From G032773895 sp965248935 (GTDB lineage: Bacteria > Pseudomonadota > Gammaproteobacteria > Pseudomonadales > Cellvibrionaceae), in contig OZ252214.1 in the NCBI GenBank assembly GCA_965248935.1, forward strand, positions 620,001-684,000: 64,000 bases of DNA. Reading direction: 5' to 3'. Positions 16,518 through 25,469 of the stretch are shown here, in pieces. Under the pieces are notes generated by a model. That model had not been told where the DNA came from, ran no database searches, and saw only the letters and a program-made list of their open reading frames with translations. A program made the translations under genes and the position numbers. The first letter of the stretch is position 1; the number at the start of each line of letters is the position of its first letter.

Positions 16518-17388
16518 CAAAGAATTCGTTTTCGGGTTTGTGGGTAAATTTTGCCAATAGCGAACCAATGGTATCTCTTATTTCACTACGGTGTATGATC
16601 ATATCTATGGCGCCATGCTCCAACAAAAACTCACTTCGCTGAAACCCTTTGGGTAATTTTTGACGAATGGTTTGTTCGATAATTTGCGGGCCAGCAAAAC
16701 CTGCACGAGCACCAGGTTCTGCGGCGTTAATATCACCCAGTAATGCCAAGCTTGCAGACACCCCACCGTACACCGGGTCGGTCATCACCGAAATAAAGGG
16801 AACGCCTTCAAGTTTCATTCGCTCAATAACCGCGCTGGTTTTAGCCATTTGCATTAAAGAAATAAGCGCTTCCTGCATTCGCGCACCGCCGGTGGCAGAA
16901 AAACAAACGTAAGGAATTTTATTTTCTAACGCAACTTGAGCTGCACGGGTAAATTTCTCTCCCACAACATAGCCCATCGACCCTCCGTGAAAGGCAAATT
17001 CAAATGCGCTGGCAACAATGGGCATACCCTTAAGACTTCCTTTCATGACTATTAATGCGTCTTTTTCGCCTGTATTTCTTTGTGCCATTGTGAGGCGGTC
17101 TTTATATTTTTTAATGTCTTTAAATTTCAGGCGGTCAACAGGCAGGACGTCTGCCGCCAATTCTTCTCTATTATCTATATCTAGAAAAATATCCAAGCGG
17201 CGGCGAGCGCCGATTCTCATGTGATGCTCACATTTAGGACATACATCTAAGTTTTTTTCTAATTCTGGGCGATACAGCACCGCACTACATTTTGTGCATT
17301 TTTTCCATAAACCTTCAGGTACTTTACTCGACGTTTTGTTACCTTCAGAACGAATAGCACTTGGGACAATTTTATCTAACCAACTCAT
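16510..17388 (-). CDS. accD: acetyl-CoA carboxylase carboxyltransferase subunit beta
   Basis: 292 residues. An N-terminal Zn-ribbon with CTKC and CPKC pairs (about residues 31-56) and a crotonase-type carboxyltransferase domain (GGSMGYVVGEKF, ATGGARMQEALISLMQMAKT, PVYGGVSAS). With AccA it transfers carboxyl from biotin to acetyl-CoA, the first step of fatty-acid synthesis. GAAGAG lies eight bases before the ATG. Its last codons overlap the probable folC start. Confidence 0.97.
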   Translation of the reverse strand: MSWLDKIVPSAIRSEGNKTSSKVPEGLWKKCTKCSAVLYRPELEKNLDVCPKCEHHMRIGARRRLDIFLDIDNREELAADVLPVDRLKFKDIKKYKDRLTMAQRNTGEKDALIVMKGSLKGMPIVASAFEFAFHGGSMGYVVGEKFTRAAQVALENKIPYVCFSATGGARMQEALISLMQMAKTSAVIERMKLEGVPFISVMTDPVYGGVSASLALLGDINAAEPGARAGFAGPQIIEQTIRQKLPKGFQRSEFLLEHGAIDMIIHRSEIRDTIGSLLAKFTHKPENEFFEV

Positions 17389-17412
17389 GATTAACTCTTC
17401 AATCGCTTTGAA

Positions 17413-18219
17413 TTAACTGTCCAATCCTGCTCGGATAGGATGCACAATATTTTTTAATTTATTTAATACGTTCTTTTGGTCTGTGGCGTTGCTTTCTCCC
17501 ATAGAGTTCACAAGCACACTGCCCACAACAACGCCATCCGCAACTAAACTAACGGCCTTAGCTGAGGTTGAATCTTTAATGCCAAAGCCCACAAGTAACG
17601 GTAAGTCTGTTTTTGTTCGGATTTTTTCAACCTGCGCTTCAACAGAGGAAACATCTAAATGCCCTGCTCCGGTTACGCCTTTTAATGAGACATAATAGAT
17701 AAAACCACTGGCCATTGAAGCGATTTTTTCCATTCGTTCCTCAGTTGTCGTTGGCGCAATCAAAAAGATACTTTTTACTCCCACGTCATTTAGGCATTTA
17801 TCTAATTCTTTCGCTTCTTCCGGTGGCAGGTCAACGGTAATTAGGCCGTCAACGCCTGCATCAGCCGCTTTTTGAGCGAAGGTTTCGTACCCCATTCTTT
17901 CAATAGGGTTGGCATACCCCATTAATACAATGGGTGTAAATTTATTGGTTTCTCTAAATACACTGACAATGTCAAGCGTACTGGTTAAGCTGATCCCTTG
18001 AGCAAGGGCACGTTCATGACCACGCTGAATAATCGGGCCTTCGGCCATGGGGTCAGAAAAAGGCACACCTAATTCGATTATGTCTGCACCACTTTCAACC
18101 AAAGCCTGCATGGCGGGCAGTGTGATTTCTGGCGCCGGGTCACCGTTAACGATATAGGTCACCAACGCTTTTTTGTTTGCTTGTTTTAACGCATCGAGCG
18201 CGCGTGTTATTCGATTCAC
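17413..18219 (-). CDS. trpA: tryptophan synthase alpha chain
   Basis: 268 residues, the family's usual length. A TIM barrel that cleaves indole-3-glycerol phosphate to indole. Catalytic Glu in ADIIELGVPFSDPMAEGP and Asp in DGLITVDLPPEEA are present, as are the phosphate-loop GFGIKDSTSA and VADGVVVGSVLV. Sits 15 bases after trpB, with which it forms the alpha2-beta2 complex. Confidence 0.97.
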   Translation of the reverse strand: MNRITRALDALKQANKKALVTYIVNGDPAPEITLPAMQALVESGADIIELGVPFSDPMAEGPIIQRGHERALAQGISLTSTLDIVSVFRETNKFTPIVLMGYANPIERMGYETFAQKAADAGVDGLITVDLPPEEAKELDKCLNDVGVKSIFLIAPTTTEERMEKIASMASGFIYYVSLKGVTGAGHLDVSSVEAQVEKIRTKTDLPLLVGFGIKDSTSAKAVSLVADGVVVGSVLVNSMGESNATDQKNVLNKLKNIVHPIRAGLDS

Positions 18220-18234
18220 TGAGGAGCCTTTGTA

Positions 18235-19446
18235 TTAAACTTTTATGCCGTCAATATCTGCCACGGTGAGAATGTCTTTATCCCCCCGTCCAGAAAGATT
18301 GACAATGATAATTTTGTCTTCTGCCATTTCGGGCGCAATTTTATCGGCGTAAGCAATCGCATGACTTGATTCAAGCGCTGGCATAATACCTTCCACACGG
18401 GTGAGCATCCTAAAGGCATTCATCGCTTCATCGTCATTTATGGTCACATAGTCTACCCGCCCAATATCTTTCAGCCACGAATGCTCTGGCCCAACACCAG
18501 GGTAGTCTAAACCTGCAGAAATGGAGTGAGTTTCTATGATTTGACCGTTTTCATCTTCCATTAAATAGGTACGATTACCGTGAAGTACGCCGGGAATTCC
18601 GTCATTTAATGGCGCAGCATGTTTACCTGTATCTAAGCCATGTCCACCGGCTTCTACACCGTACATGTTAACCGACTCATCCGAGAGAAACGGATGAAAT
18701 AGCCCAATAGCATTAGAACCTCCACCCACACACGCTATTAGTGCGTCGGGGAGTTTGCCGGTCATATCTAAACACTGCTGACGCGCTTCACGACCGATAA
18801 TAGATTGGAAATCTCGAACTAATTGCGGGTAAGGGTGTGGGCCAGCCACGGTCCCAATAATGTAAAAAGTATTGTCCACGTTGGTGACCCAGTCGCGCAT
18901 GGCTTCATTCATGGCATCTTTCAGTGTGCACGAGCCGGACTCCACCGACACAACGGTTGCGCCCAATAATTTCATGCGGTACACATTGAGTTTCTGACGT
19001 TGTATGTCTTCTGCTCCCATAAAAACAACACATTCAAGCCCAAGTCTAGCCGCTACGGTGGCGGTGGCCACTCCGTGTTGACCTGCGCCGGTTTCGGCTA
19101 TGACGCGCGTTTTACCTGTGTGCTTAGCAAGTAACGCCTGACCTATAGTATTGTTAATTTTGTGTGCACCTGTATGGTTTAGGTCTTCTCGTTTGAGGTA
19201 AATTTGCGCACCACCTCTTTTGGCAGTCCAACTTTCCGCAAAATAAAGTGGGGAGGGACGGCCAACATAGTGAGCCAAATCTTTATCAAATTCTTCTATA
19301 AACTTGGGGTCGTTTTTCACACGAGCGTATATTTCTTCTAGCTCATCAAGTGCGTGCATCAATGTCTCTGATACAAACCGGCCACCATAAGAGCCAAAAT
19401 GGCCTTTGGTATCGGGTACCGCTGAATAATCGATCTTAGTATTCAC
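18235..19446 (-). CDS. trpB: tryptophan synthase beta chain
   Basis: 403 residues from the GTG at 19446, six bases after GGGAG; this yields the typical start (V/M)NTKIDYSAVPDTKGHFG. A longer frame to 19491 overlaps trpF and is not needed. PLP-binding Lys in REDLNHTGAHKINN, the glycine loop CVGGGSNAIG, and the conserved ETGAGQHGVA are all present. It condenses indole with serine to give tryptophan. Confidence 0.97.
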   Translation of the reverse strand: MNTKIDYSAVPDTKGHFGSYGGRFVSETLMHALDELEEIYARVKNDPKFIEEFDKDLAHYVGRPSPLYFAESWTAKRGGAQIYLKREDLNHTGAHKINNTIGQALLAKHTGKTRVIAETGAGQHGVATATVAARLGLECVVFMGAEDIQRQKLNVYRMKLLGATVVSVESGSCTLKDAMNEAMRDWVTNVDNTFYIIGTVAGPHPYPQLVRDFQSIIGREARQQCLDMTGKLPDALIACVGGGSNAIGLFHPFLSDESVNMYGVEAGGHGLDTGKHAAPLNDGIPGVLHGNRTYLMEDENGQIIETHSISAGLDYPGVGPEHSWLKDIGRVDYVTINDDEAMNAFRMLTRVEGIMPALESSHAIAYADKIAPEMAEDKIIIVNLSGRGDKDILTVADIDGIKV

Positions 19447-19459
19447 TGTTAACTCCCGG

Positions 19460-20083
19460 TCATCGTTTGCATTTGGCAACATTTGCAACAAACGATTTTA
19501 TTTTTACAGGGTCTTTAACCCCCGGAGTTTGTTCAACACCACCACTGACATCCACTGCGTAGGGGCTTGTGGTTGTTATTGCGCTTTGAACATTATCCGG
19601 GGATAAACCACCCGCCAATATTATTGGTTTTGCTAAATTTGGAGGTATTCTATTCCATTCAAATTGAGTTCCAGTCCCTCCTGGAACCCCTTTTACGTAG
19701 GCATCGAGCAGTATTCCCGAAGCCGTATTAAAATGCTCAACTTCCGTGATGAGGTCCAACTCAGGCTTCATTCTTATTGCTTTTAGGTATGGCCTATCAT
19801 ATTGACTACAGAAAGCTTCAGGTTCATTCCCGTGAAATTGAACTAGGCTTATGGGCACATTAGACAATACACTTTCTATGTAGCCCGGCTCAGGGTCAAC
19901 AAATAGCCCCACTACAGAGACAAGAGGACCTACGCTAAGAGCAATATCTTTAGCGAGAGCTAAGTCACTCATGTGCCTTGGGCTTGAGCTGTAAAAAACC
20001 ATGCCTATAGCATCCGCGCCAGACGCAGCAACATACTGAGCATCCTGCTCCCGAGTTATGCCACATATTTTTATACGTACCAT
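19460..20083 (-). CDS. trpF: phosphoribosylanthranilate isomerase
   Basis: 207 residues. A (beta/alpha)8 enzyme of tryptophan synthesis. The N-terminal KICGITREQDAQ carries the catalytic Cys, and Asp in GILLDAYVKGVPGGTG the general acid; LAGGLSPDNV and VDVSGGVEQTPGVKDP bind phosphate. First gene of the operon leading to trpB. The 172 bases upstream to truA hold no feature I can name. Confidence 0.97.
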   Translation of the reverse strand: MVRIKICGITREQDAQYVAASGADAIGMVFYSSSPRHMSDLALAKDIALSVGPLVSVVGLFVDPEPGYIESVLSNVPISLVQFHGNEPEAFCSQYDRPYLKAIRMKPELDLITEVEHFNTASGILLDAYVKGVPGGTGTQFEWNRIPPNLAKPIILAGGLSPDNVQSAITTTSPYAVDVSGGVEQTPGVKDPVKIKSFVANVAKCKR

Positions 20084-20255
20084 GAATTAAACCAGATTAG
20101 TCTGCACAAATACGGCCTATTTTAAGCAAGGGCGAGATGTTACCAGATTTTTACCTAATAGTGGCTAAGGGAGACCAAATAGCTGATCTTGTCAGCGCAA
20201 TTTTTACGCAGCTTTAGACAATAATTAGAGTCAAATACCCTTCCATGGCAACCAG

Positions 20256-21116
20256 CTAAAGAAAATAAGGCCCCGAAATCTCGTTTATTTCTATCAATTC
20301 AGGTGGGTACCCAACTTCTGTAAGGTATAGGCCATAGGCTGAGGCCGTGGGCGGAGCAGCACTTCTACTCTTGAGCGAAAGTAGCTGTGCTATCCACATC
20401 GGCTGTTGTTGACCCTGGCCAACGATCAGTAGAGCGCCAACAATGTTCCTCACCATATGGTACAAAAATGCATTGGCAGTAATATCCACCACCACAAAAT
20501 GTCCTCGTTGGTATACTTCGATGTTAGAAATGGTTCTAACAGAACTGTTTGCCTGACAGTGCGCGGCACGAAAGGAGCTAAAATCGTGAGAACCACGCAG
20601 GTATTGAGCAGCAGCGTTCATGGTTTGTGCATTAAGGCTATAAGGTACGTGTGTGACTATTTTATTCATGGTAGCCAATTGAGTTGGCCCTGGGTAAATC
20701 ACATATCGGTAGCTTCGATTGAGCGCACTAAACCTCGCATGAAATTCAGAAGAAACGTTTTTTATCCAGCGAACTCTTACTTGCGACGGCAAGTTCGTAT
20801 TGACTCCCATCACCCAGGCTTTATCTGGCCTTATGGCTAGGGTATCAAAGTGAATCACTTGCCCTGTTGCATGTACACCTGCGTCGGTTCGGCCTGCACA
20901 GACTAGGGTTATGGGTTCGTTTGCAACTTGGCTAAGTGCTTTTTCAAGATACCCTTGTACAGTGTTTAAGGTCGATGTTTGCTTCTGAAAACCGTTTAAC
21001 TTAGAACCGTCGTATTCCACACCCAGAGCAACCCTTTGCATGGCAGCGGGAAATTCACTATCTGGTTTTACTTCGCGGTTTCTTCTGTATTCAAGTTTAG
21101 ACACGTTTTCGCCCAC
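20256..21116 (-). CDS. truA: tRNA pseudouridine(38-40) synthase
   Basis: 286 residues from a GTG; an ATG at 21041 gives a family-like start MQRVALGVEYDGSKLNGFQ, and no ribosome site decides between them. The catalytic Asp is in CAGRTDAGVHATGQVIHF; other family marks are FHARFSALNRSYRYVI and FLYHMVRNIVGALL. It isomerises uridines in the anticodon arm of tRNAs. It lies between fimV and trpF as in Pseudomonas. Confidence 0.95.
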   Translation of the reverse strand: MGENVSKLEYRRNREVKPDSEFPAAMQRVALGVEYDGSKLNGFQKQTSTLNTVQGYLEKALSQVANEPITLVCAGRTDAGVHATGQVIHFDTLAIRPDKAWVMGVNTNLPSQVRVRWIKNVSSEFHARFSALNRSYRYVIYPGPTQLATMNKIVTHVPYSLNAQTMNAAAQYLRGSHDFSSFRAAHCQANSSVRTISNIEVYQRGHFVVVDITANAFLYHMVRNIVGALLIVGQGQQQPMWIAQLLSLKSRSAAPPTASAYGLYLTEVGYPPELIEINEISGPYFL

Positions 21117-21152
21117 ACAAAAAAGCCTTGCTTACTTCTCCTCCACTCACAT

Positions 21153-21189
21153 AAAAAAGCCTTGTTTACCTACCAAGGCAAACAAGGCT
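21153..21189 (-). terminator. intrinsic terminator of fimV
   Basis: On the minus strand AGCCTTGTTT, an 11-base loop and AAACAAGGCT form a perfect 10-base stem followed by six T (complement of 21153-21158). It begins about 20 bases after the fimV stop. Confidence 0.85.
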
Positions 21190-21209
21190 CTCTAGTGAAC
21201 TGTATTAAA

Positions 21210-24200
21210 CTAGCCGTCTAGACGAGCAACTAGATTTTCTGCTTCTTGTTTCTGTTGAGCATTACCTTCCTTCATTATTTCACCAATAATATCTCGCGCA
21301 CCTTCAGTATCGTCCATATCCATATAGGCACGTGCAAGATCAAGTTTCGTAGCCACTTCATCACTGTCACTCAAGAACCCAAGGTCTTCGTCATCCGTAG
21401 CAGATTCCGGGTCCACATCTGGGATTTCGAAGTCTAAGCCAGAGTCTGGAACTTCGGATATGGCTTGTTGGAACATGGTATCTTCACCCATATCCGCTGT
21501 AGCCTCTGACTCAAGCTCTAAGTCATCATCTAGATCACCAAAATCCGTTTTTGGCTCTTCCATAACGGTGGCGGCTGAAGACGAAGTAGGTTCTTCGTCC
21601 AGCCCTAACTCTAAACCCTCTAGTTCAGCTTCAATATCTGCAAGATCTCCATCAAGGTCACTAGTAAGAGCATCAAGCTCTTCATCCAGTGCTGACAGGT
21701 CGAGGTCATCACCTAAGCCAAGATCCAAATTATCTTCAACTGCGGCACTTTCCAAACTGTCTGCTATTGGTAGGACGTCTTCTTCAAGCTCGGCGGTATC
21801 TGCTGCTACCTTAATAGGCTCTAATTCAATATCGTCTAAGGCAAGCTCATCGGCAGTCTCCAGTTCAAAACTGGAGTCTAGTGCATGATCGAGGGCAGCC
21901 AAATCTGACTCTAGAGATTCAGGCTCAGCCTCTATTTCAACTTCTGATTCTTCTAAATGTAAGCTTAAGTCATTTAGATCACCCCCAAGATCGAAGTCAT
22001 CCTCATCGTCTGAATCTAACGCCAATTCGATAGCTCCGCTGTCCATTTCCACGGTATCGTTAAGAGACAAATCTGTATCTAACTCAAGCTCCAAAACATT
22101 ATCTTCTGAAACATTATCGTCTAAAACACTGCTTTCTAAAACATTGTCTTCAGGTTCACTTTCAAAGTCTTCTAGACTCAGTGAAATTTCATTATCTTCC
22201 GCTTCATTCTCTTCAAGGTCTAACTCTTCCAAATTCAGGTCAAACTCACCTGTTTCGCCTTCAGAATCAAAATCTAAATTGAGTTCTAAGGTTTCGTCTT
22301 CACTTAGCTCTTTTTCATTCTCATCGGAAGAGAGTTCACCTAGATCTAAGTCAAGAGAGAAGTCGTCATCTTCAATTTCCTCTGAACGGGTTAAATCAAT
22401 ATCCAATTCATCCTCAGCCGAGAACGCCTCTTCAGATAATTCAGTATCGTCTGCCGGAACCAACCCTTTTACGTCACTCACGTCGTATAGAGATTCATCA
22501 AACTCGGCAACGCCTGAAATACTGTCTCGTAACTGGACAGCACGGTTGATAGAAGCTTGGTCACCCACTACATAGAGTTTTGCCAAATGAGGGTCAAAGC
22601 TTTCAGCATTTTGCTGATTCGCATAGACCTCTAACAGTTTCAAACGAATATCAGCGTTTGCCGGTTCATTAGATAATGCATTGAGCAGCATTTCTTCTGC
22701 TTGATCGTATTTACCATAAGCAATGTATATATCCGCCTCGGCAACAACATCTTCTGTTTGAGGCTCAGCTAATTCTTCTTCTATTTCGTCTTCCGGTTCA
22801 GCCTCATCATCAATAACTATGTCTTCAGGCGCTTCAGGTTCTTCAAGCTCTTCAAGCTCTTCAAGCTCTTTTTCCTCAGCAGATACCGCTGCACTGGTCT
22901 TTTCCTCAAACAGAGGCTGGCTTAGGAAATCATCTTCATCTTCGCTGTCATCAGATGACTTCTTACGAACGAAATAAAACACCCCACCCAATAAGGCAAT
23001 AAGAAGCACGCCAATATAAATAATATTTTCTAGGAGTAAGTCAACAATACCCGATTCTTTCTTTGACGGAACAACAACGACTTTATTGGGATCAGGCTTT
23101 TCTTCAGCCTCAGGCCCTTGAGGTTCCTCAGAACCCTCTTCTTGGGTTTCTTCAAAAACAGGCTCTTCATCAACAGCGCCATTATCAACAAGGTCACTAT
23201 CAACAAGGTCACTATCAACAAGGTCACTATCAACAAGGTCACTATCATCAATAACACCATTGTCATCAATAAAATCGTCTTCCGATGTACCATAAAGGTC
23301 GTTAACTGCATCATCTTCGGATGAATTATCGCCTACGGTAACCTCTGCAATTTCTTCTTCATTGAGCCCCATTGCAAGTGGATCAACTGGGGCTTCGTCT
23401 TCAGCAAGCTCTTCGGCTTCTTTACTTTGTTGAGCTGCCAATTCCAAAGCTCTAAGGTCTTCATTACTCACTTCGATAAGCTTTTCTAGAGTTTCGATCT
23501 GCTCTTCAAGAGAGGCAACCTTCGATTGAAGCTCAGTATTGTCTTTCGTTGATTTGTCTAACTGCTCCAGAGTCACGGCTAGCTCGTTTTCAAGAGCTTC
23601 AGTACTCCCACCAGAACCTGTTCCCCGCCCTTCATAACTATCAGATGCCTCTTCTGGAGAAGACAGCGTAAGACGTCCCTCTGATTCTGATTCATCAGAT
23701 TCATAGGTATTGTAACTTTTACTGCCTTCCAACTGAGGTCCGTAGTCAGATGTAAAATCAGACGCCCCGCCAACCCATTCGTTATTTTGAACAGCAACTT
23801 CGGCTACAGCAGATTGTTGCTCAACATTTTCAATTTGATCACGGTCTGGTATACGCAAAACCTGCCCTTCTTTGAGCAGGTTTATATTGTTATTGATAAA
23901 GGCGTTAGGGTTTATCCGCTGGATCGCCAGCATCGTCTGCTGGACACTAAGGTTTCTATCCGGCCTAGCTCGCGCGGCAATCTCCCAAAGGGTATCGTTT
24001 GCATTAACAAAAACTTCATCGCCAGCACCCACACTCGGCTGAAGGGGCTGCGAGCGAGCAGCGCTAGAGGGACGGGCAGACTGACCATTCGGTGCAGGGT
24101 ACTCAGACCTTGGGTTGTATCGAGAGGTTGAACTGGGAGAAGGGGGGCTGACGGAAGACTCTGGCTGAGAATAAGGTTGAGTTGGAGTACTGGTAACCTG

Positions 24201-24617
24201 CTGCGGAGTATTGTCCGAAAAAACAGGTAGGTCTATCAGTAGCGTATATTCTCGCAGTAACTTACCGCTCGGCCATTGGACCTGCACAATAAAGTTAAGG
24301 AATGGCTCACGAACCGCTTTACGGGAAGTCACTTGAACCTTAGCGTTATCAGAACCACTAAGAATAATTTTGAATGTTAAATCGCTTAAGAAATAAGGCT
24401 TATCCACCCCTACACGTTCAAAATCTTCGCGTGAAGCTAATCCCACCAAGATTTCACTCTCTTCGAGACCTCTAACTTCAAACAACTCAATTTCGGCAGT
24501 GAGTGGCTCATTTAAGTTAGATTTCAGCTCTATATTGCCTAGACCTAAAGCATAGGTCAGTTGCGACGCGAGTACAGTCAACAAACCTAAGACAACAATC
24601 AGTAATCGACGGCCCAT
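21210..24617 (-). CDS. fimV: FimV-like polar/peptidoglycan-binding hub protein
   Basis: 1135 residues from the ATG at 24617, eight bases after AGGA. Order: signal peptide (MGRRLLIVVLGLLTVLASQ..), FimV N-terminal domain with strand repeats (LGNIELKSNLNEPLTAEIELF), a Pro/Ser linker, a LysM domain (VNANDTLWEIAARARPDRNLS ... LLKEGQVLRIPD), a coiled coil (ALENELAVTLEQLDKSTKDN..), a membrane segment (IIYIGVLLIALLGGVFYFV), a long acidic cytoplasmic region and a C-terminal TPR-like FimV domain (EVATKLDLARAYMDMDDTEGARDIIGE). FimV organises type IV pilus assembly and polar complexes and affects cAMP signalling. The acidic region holds DNA-level tandem repeats. Confidence 0.9.
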   Translation of the reverse strand: MGRRLLIVVLGLLTVLASQLTYALGLGNIELKSNLNEPLTAEIELFEVRGLEESEILVGLASREDFERVGVDKPYFLSDLTFKIILSGSDNAKVQVTSRKAVREPFLNFIVQVQWPSGKLLREYTLLIDLPVFSDNTPQQVTSTPTQPYSQPESSVSPPSPSSTSRYNPRSEYPAPNGQSARPSSAARSQPLQPSVGAGDEVFVNANDTLWEIAARARPDRNLSVQQTMLAIQRINPNAFINNNINLLKEGQVLRIPDRDQIENVEQQSAVAEVAVQNNEWVGGASDFTSDYGPQLEGSKSYNTYESDESESEGRLTLSSPEEASDSYEGRGTGSGGSTEALENELAVTLEQLDKSTKDNTELQSKVASLEEQIETLEKLIEVSNEDLRALELAAQQSKEAEELAEDEAPVDPLAMGLNEEEIAEVTVGDNSSEDDAVNDLYGTSEDDFIDDNGVIDDSDLVDSDLVDSDLVDSDLVDNGAVDEEPVFEETQEEGSEEPQGPEAEEKPDPNKVVVVPSKKESGIVDLLLENIIYIGVLLIALLGGVFYFVRKKSSDDSEDEDDFLSQPLFEEKTSAAVSAEEKELEELEELEEPEAPEDIVIDDEAEPEDEIEEELAEPQTEDVVAEADIYIAYGKYDQAEEMLLNALSNEPANADIRLKLLEVYANQQNAESFDPHLAKLYVVGDQASINRAVQLRDSISGVAEFDESLYDVSDVKGLVPADDTELSEEAFSAEDELDIDLTRSEEIEDDDFSLDLDLGELSSDENEKELSEDETLELNLDFDSEGETGEFDLNLEELDLEENEAEDNEISLSLEDFESEPEDNVLESSVLDDNVSEDNVLELELDTDLSLNDTVEMDSGAIELALDSDDEDDFDLGGDLNDLSLHLEESEVEIEAEPESLESDLAALDHALDSSFELETADELALDDIELEPIKVAADTAELEEDVLPIADSLESAAVEDNLDLGLGDDLDLSALDEELDALTSDLDGDLADIEAELEGLELGLDEEPTSSSAATVMEEPKTDFGDLDDDLELESEATADMGEDTMFQQAISEVPDSGLDFEIPDVDPESATDDEDLGFLSDSDEVATKLDLARAYMDMDDTEGARDIIGEIMKEGNAQQKQEAENLVARLDG
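23183..23242. repeat. 15-bp x 4 tandem repeat inside fimV
   Basis: ATCAACAAGGTCACT four times without mismatch, encoding DSDLV units in the acidic region. A second run, AAGCTCTTC-type 9-base repeats near 22840-22870, encodes ELEELEELEE. Copy number in such exact repeats tends to vary between strains. Confidence 0.9.
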
Positions 24618-25469
24618 AGTAGGATGATCCTTTATTTGGTAGCTGCCTTGGCACCCATGTTCATAGTTTTTTAATATTGAACGACGGCTTAGGTGACAAC
24701 CAGCCAATACCGGGTTATTTGTTAGCGCTATTCGCCGACAAAAACCTCGAATAATCTTTCAGTATTGGTCGTAAGTATTCATTATAAATAGCTTTTTTTC
24801 AACTTATCACCAAATCATTTGTACCTTGATTCATTTTATTTTGCGACTTTTTTATTTTATTTACGCAATTTTTCCCTTATTCGCAGCTCACTTTTTATAC
24901 AGCGGTCGTTTTTCAGCCCAAAAACCTCAATTAAACGTAGCATGTGTGAGAATAAGATAAGACGGTAAAACAGCATACCGCGCCTTTATTATTGCCTTAT
25001 TGGTTCTGCAAAAAACAGGAAGCTTAGGTATATATATGAGTATCTTACGAAAAAATTAGTGTTCAACTAACGTTTTTAAGTTAAACCTTTATGCCCCAAG
25101 TTACACACTATGCTCTAAGCTACACACTTCGAATTTGAATCCAGGTTATTGCGCATATTACAGCTCACCCCATTAACATCGGCGGGGAAGCCCTCGCCTC
25201 AACTAAACCTAGCTCTACCAAACTGCATTAAGAAATGTGGCTCACAGGGTTCTGACAAAACTCAGCCTCTCCCTTAAACCTGACGGGTTCACAACGGCCC
25301 CCAGATGCAAAGCACTTTTGTTAAATTTTAGTAGAATACCACCAAGTATGGTCAACGAGGGGTTGTTGGTCAAAGTTAACGGCTATCTAAAGCTAAAAGA
25401 ATGTACACCCCACTTAACCCTCAACTAACCTCTCAACGTAAAAAGTGAGCTGTTTATTTTCAATTTAAG
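24618..25469. other. 852-base intergenic region fimV-purL, no gene seen
   Basis: AT-rich. The only structure I can support is a 19-base imperfect tandem repeat, ATGCCCCAAGTTACACACT (25091-25109) and ATGCTCTAAGCTACACACT (25110-25128), 16 of 19 matching. No clear terminator for purL; the fimV promoter should lie near the left end. Confidence 0.5.

Noticed and set aside
21460..22575. Serine-rich plus-strand frames
   Set aside because: They are the antisense of the acidic, Glu/Asp/Leu-rich region of fimV and have no independent support.
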